Shown here: positions 61,293 through 64,000 of the stretch, in pieces
How positions within the stretch are numbered: the first letter of the stretch is position 1
How the letters are laid out: each line of letters opens with the position of its first letter
DNA from: Thermithiobacillus tepidarius DSM 3134
GTDB lineage: Bacteria; Pseudomonadota; Gammaproteobacteria; Acidithiobacillales; Thermithiobacillaceae
Direction: 5' to 3'
NCBI RefSeq assembly: GCF_000423825.1
Contig: NZ_AUIS01000005.1
Coordinates: forward strand, 62,001-126,000
Length of the DNA stretch: 64,000 bases
Position numbers and translations under genes: made by a program
Notes under the pieces: model-generated
The model's database searches: none
Told to the model about the DNA's origin: nothing
The model's input: the letters and a program-made list of their open reading frames with translations, nothing else

Positions 61293-62411
61293 ATGAGTAA
61301 ACTTGTGTTGATTACGGGCGGGGCGGGCTTCATCGGCTCCCATCTCGCAGACGAACTGCTGGCCCACGGCTACCGGGTGCGCGCCCTGGACAACCTGGCG
61401 CCGCAGGTGCACGGGCCCGACGCCAAGCGGCCCGATTACCTGCATCCCGACGTGGAGCTGATGGTCGGCGACGTGCGCGACCCGGCCGCGGTGCGGCGCG
61501 CCCTGCTGGGCGTCGACGCGGTCTACCACTTCGCGGCGGTGGTCGGCGTGGGGCAGAGCATGTACGAGATCGCCCGCTACACCGACGTGAACAACATGGG
61601 CACGGCGGTGCTCCTGGAAACCCTGATCCAGCAGCCGGTGGAGCGCCTGATCGTGGCCTCCAGCATGAGCATTTACGGCGAGGGGCTCTATCGCGGGCCG
61701 GACGGCAGCATCTCCGCCGGCGTCGAACGCAGCCTGGCGCAGCTGAAGGCCGGCGACTGGGAGGTGCGCAACGCCGACGGCGAGGTCCTGAGGCCGGTGC
61801 CCACGCCGGAGGACAAGGCCCCGGCGCTGCCTTCCGTCTATGCCCTGTCCAAGTACGACCAGGAGCGCATGTGCCTGATGATCGGCCGCGCCTACGGCAT
61901 CTCCAGCGTGGCGCTGCGTTTCTTCAACATCTTCGGCACGCGCCAGGCCCTGTCGAATCCCTACACCGGCGTGCTGGCCATCTTCGCCTCGCGCTTCCTG
62001 AACGGCAATCCGCCCCTGATCAACGAGGACGGCTACCAGCAGCGCGATTTCGTCAGCGTCTACGACGTGGCCCGCGCCTGCCGCCTGGCCCTGGAGGTGC
62101 CGGAGGCGGCGGACCAGGTCTTCAACATCGCCAGCGGCAACCAGTACACCATCCGCGAGGTGGCCGAGCGCATGGCCGTGGCCCTGGGCAAGCCGCAGAT
62201 CCGGCCGGAGATCACCGGCAAGTACCGGGTCGGCGACATCCGCCACTGCGTGGCCGACATCGGCCATGCCCGCCGGGTGCTCGGCTACGAGCCGCGGGTG
62301 AGCCTGGAGGAGGGGCTGGTCGAGCTGGCCGAGTGGCTGGAAGGCCAGAGCGCCGTGGACCGCGTGGCCGAGGCGCGCGCCGAACTGGCCATGCGGGGAC
62401 TGGCCCTATGA
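61293..62411 (+). CDS. NAD-dependent nucleotide-sugar epimerase/dehydratase (SDR)
   Basis: 372 residues from ATG 61293 with GGAG 7 bp upstream (ATG 61287 overlaps the site). SDR fold: VLITGGAGFIGSHLADELL, HFAAVVGVGQSMYEI, VASSMSIYGEGLY, SVYALSKYDQERMCLMIG (YxxxK active site), RFFNIFGTRQALSNPYTGVLAIF, RDFVSVYDVARACRLAL. Most like dTDP-L-rhamnose 4-epimerase or related sugar epimerases. The stop overlaps the next gene (ATGA). The precise substrate needs biochemical data. Confidence 0.88.
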   Translation: MSKLVLITGGAGFIGSHLADELLAHGYRVRALDNLAPQVHGPDAKRPDYLHPDVELMVGDVRDPAAVRRALLGVDAVYHFAAVVGVGQSMYEIARYTDVNNMGTAVLLETLIQQPVERLIVASSMSIYGEGLYRGPDGSISAGVERSLAQLKAGDWEVRNADGEVLRPVPTPEDKAPALPSVYALSKYDQERMCLMIGRAYGISSVALRFFNIFGTRQALSNPYTGVLAIFASRFLNGNPPLINEDGYQQRDFVSVYDVARACRLALEVPEAADQVFNIASGNQYTIREVAERMAVALGKPQIRPEITGKYRVGDIRHCVADIGHARRVLGYEPRVSLEEGLVELAEWLEGQSAVDRVAEARAELAMRGLAL

Positions 62412-64000
62412 CACAGCCGATCGTAGGCCTGGTGGAGTGGTTCCGGCCCGGCGAGCATGAGCGCGTGGAGCGCGTGCTCGCCGACTTGCGCAGCCTGGGC
62501 GTGAAGGATCTGCGCGTCGGCGTGTCCTGGGCGGACTGGTTCTCGGCGGACGGCGAGGCCTGGTACCGCTGGCTGTTGCCGCGCTTGGCGCAGGAGGTGA
62601 GGATCCTGCCCTGCTTTCTCGACGCCCTGCCTTTCCTGAACGCGGTCACCCGCCTGACGCGCCCGCCCCACGAGCCCGAGGCCTATGCCGACTGGATCGA
62701 GCTCTTCATCGCCCGCCACGGCCAGACCTTCGAGTGGCTGGAGCTGTGGATCGATCCCTTCCTGCGGCAGCCGGACGCGGCGCTGGATGCCGGCGAGCAG
62801 GTGTGCTTCAGCGAGATGCTGAGCGACGCCGCCCGCCGGGCCCGCAAGCAGGGCAAGAAGATCGTCCTGGGCGGCCTCAGCCCGCGCTACCCCAAGTGGC
62901 TGCAGGTGCTGGCCGGCCATGGCCTGCTGGCGCACGTGGATGCGCTGGGCCTGCACGCCTTTCCGGGCACCTACGATTTCCAGTGGGAGGGCTGGCCCGA
63001 TGCCGTCGACCGGCTGCGCGGCATGCTGGCCGGGCCGGGCGCGCAGCCGGAGATCTGGATCAGCGAAACGGGCTACGCCACCGTGCGCCATGACGAGCGC
63101 CAGCAGCTGCGCGAATTCCTTGCCGCCCTGGACGCCCCGGTGACGCGGGTCTACTGGTACGGCCTGGAGGACCGGCCCGTGCCGGCCGAGGCGGGCGATT
63201 ATCAGGACGAGCGCGCGGCCCATTTCGGCCTGCGCCAGGCCGACGGCGCCCCCAAGCTGCTGTTCCGCCTGTGGGCGACGGGCGGCCTGGACGGCGTGCG
63301 CGAGGCGGCCTGGATGACCCGGCAGTGGCGGGCGAGCCGCGAGCGCGTGGCGCTCATCACCGGCGGCGCCGGCTTCATCGGCACCAATCTGGCCCATCGG
63401 CTGCTCGGCATGGGGCGGCCGGTGCTGATCCTGGACAACCTGGCCCGCCCCGGCGTGGAGCGCAACCTGCAGTGGCTGCGCGACACCCACGGCGAGCGTG
63501 CCCGCTTCCAACTGGCCGACATGCGCGATGCCGGCGCCGTGCGCGAGGCGGTGGCGCGGGCGGAGCAGGTCTACCACCTGGCGGCGCAGGTCGCCGTCAC
63601 CACCAGCCTGGTCAACCCCCTGCACGATTTCCAGGTCAACGCCCTGGGCACCATCAATCTGCTGGAGGCGGTGCGCGCCCAGGACGCGCCGCCGCCGGTG
63701 CTCATCACGTCCACCAACAAGGTCTACGGCGCCCTGGAGCAGGTGGGCCTGCGCCTGCACGGCAAGCGCTACGAGCCCGAGCAGGACCTGCTGCGCGGCC
63801 GCGGCATCGGCGAGGAGGCGCCGCTGGACTTCCACAGCCCCTACGGCTGCTCCAAGGGCGCGGCGGACCAGTACGTGCTCGACTACGCCCGTTCCTTCGG
63901 GCTGGCCACCGCCGTGTTCCGCATGAGCTGCATCTACGGCCCGCACCAGTTCGGCACCGAGGACCAGGGCTGGGTGGCCCACTTCCTGATCCGCGCCATC
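62408..64000 (+). CDS. Fusion: TIM-barrel glycosidase-like domain + SDR epimerase domain (3' incomplete)
   Basis: 531 residues in the window, still open at 64000. N-terminal about 1-300: a clan GH-A barrel (VGLVEWFRPGEHERVERVLADLRSLGVKDLRVGVSWADWF, YRWLLPRLAQEVRILPCFLDALPFLN, WLELWIDPFLRQ, EIWISETGYAT near strand 7). From about 312: SDR epimerase (ALITGGAGFIGTNLAHRLLGMGRP, HLAAQVAVTTSLVNPLHDF, TSTNKVYGAL, SPYGCSKGAADQYVLDYARSFG with YxxxK, RMSCIYGPHQFGTEDQGW). The strand-4 acid/base motif is IDP rather than NEP, while the nucleophile region ISETG is kept. This suggests a sugar-binding rather than a fully active glycosidase, joined to an epimerase. No published example known to me. Confidence 0.85.
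   Translation, partial: MTQPIVGLVEWFRPGEHERVERVLADLRSLGVKDLRVGVSWADWFSADGEAWYRWLLPRLAQEVRILPCFLDALPFLNAVTRLTRPPHEPEAYADWIELFIARHGQTFEWLELWIDPFLRQPDAALDAGEQVCFSEMLSDAARRARKQGKKIVLGGLSPRYPKWLQVLAGHGLLAHVDALGLHAFPGTYDFQWEGWPDAVDRLRGMLAGPGAQPEIWISETGYATVRHDERQQLREFLAALDAPVTRVYWYGLEDRPVPAEAGDYQDERAAHFGLRQADGAPKLLFRLWATGGLDGVREAAWMTRQWRASRERVALITGGAGFIGTNLAHRLLGMGRPVLILDNLARPGVERNLQWLRDTHGERARFQLADMRDAGAVREAVARAEQVYHLAAQVAVTTSLVNPLHDFQVNALGTINLLEAVRAQDAPPPVLITSTNKVYGALEQVGLRLHGKRYEPEQDLLRGRGIGEEAPLDFHSPYGCSKGAADQYVLDYARSFGLATAVFRMSCIYGPHQFGTEDQGWVAHFLIRAI

Overview
The window is a gene-dense, GC-rich (roughly two-thirds G+C by eye) stretch of proteobacterial chromosome with no rRNA, tRNA, insertion sequence, prophage or CRISPR that I can see. 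The gene content (MetX-MetW, UbiE, SspB, Hsp33, TtcA, PBP1B, HemJ, PA2778/PA2779 homologues, SpeD-SpeE, DsrE-like proteins, EncFtn-encapsulin) points to a beta-, gamma- or Acidithiobacillia-type Gram-negative. I cannot name a genus from sequence alone. Codon use looks uniform, so most of the window reads as core genome.

Layout. 1-2058: the end of an Mla-type lipid transport operon (ATPase, MCE protein, auxiliary lipoprotein). 2059-4693: an alternative sigma-70-family factor, SspB and a lytic transglycosylase. The sigma factor and the transglycosylase each carry a sigma-54-type -24/-12 promoter preceded by the same 17-bp palindrome (GTGACAA-N3-TTGTCAC), which looks like a small enhancer-binding-protein regulon. 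4808-10857: FAD reductase, DUF3330 protein, UbiE, a GST with an apparent ATC start codon, and metXW. 11006-14222: a GGDEF-EAL protein and an rRNA pseudouridine synthase, separated by an inverted REP-like pair. 14270-15998: a DsrE-like gene and an encapsulin iron-storage nanocompartment. 15999-18905: glycosyltransferase, deacetylase and flippase-like operon. 19171-23769: HemW, Lon-N protein, cyclic-nucleotide-binding protein and speDE behind a long structured leader. 24015-26040: ECF sigma, anti-sigma and DUF3106 operon plus a UPF0149 protein. 26204-31304: apaH, hslO, ttcA, mrcB. 31633-37211: SCP2-like and DUF4426 exported proteins, EF-hand protein with a BaeSR-like two-component system, L,D-transpeptidase with a DUF882 partner. 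37248-40520: gatCAB. 40736-48359: outer-membrane protein, PA2778/PA2779 pair, HemJ, DinB, TlpA, a K+/H+-type antiporter, rdgB and rph.

48868-52451 holds three signalling proteins (a kinase without a sensor domain, a LuxR-type response regulator, and a receiver-PAS-kinase-receiver hybrid). They stand directly before a stress-type island, 52676-59916, made of small or accessory proteins: glycine-zipper protein, PRC-barrel, three tiny membrane proteins of which two are paralogues, SDR, DUF4142, an acidic small protein, 5'-nucleotidase, BON and ChaB.

60193-64000 begins a nucleotide-sugar or exopolysaccharide cluster: UDP-glucuronate decarboxylase, an NAD-dependent epimerase, and an unfinished gene that fuses a TIM-barrel glycosidase-like domain, with one catalytic position apparently lost, to an SDR epimerase domain.

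The most unusual items are the paired sigma-54/palindrome promoters, the glycosidase-SDR fusion, the speD leader, the ATC-start GST, and the stress island with its paralogous micro-proteins.
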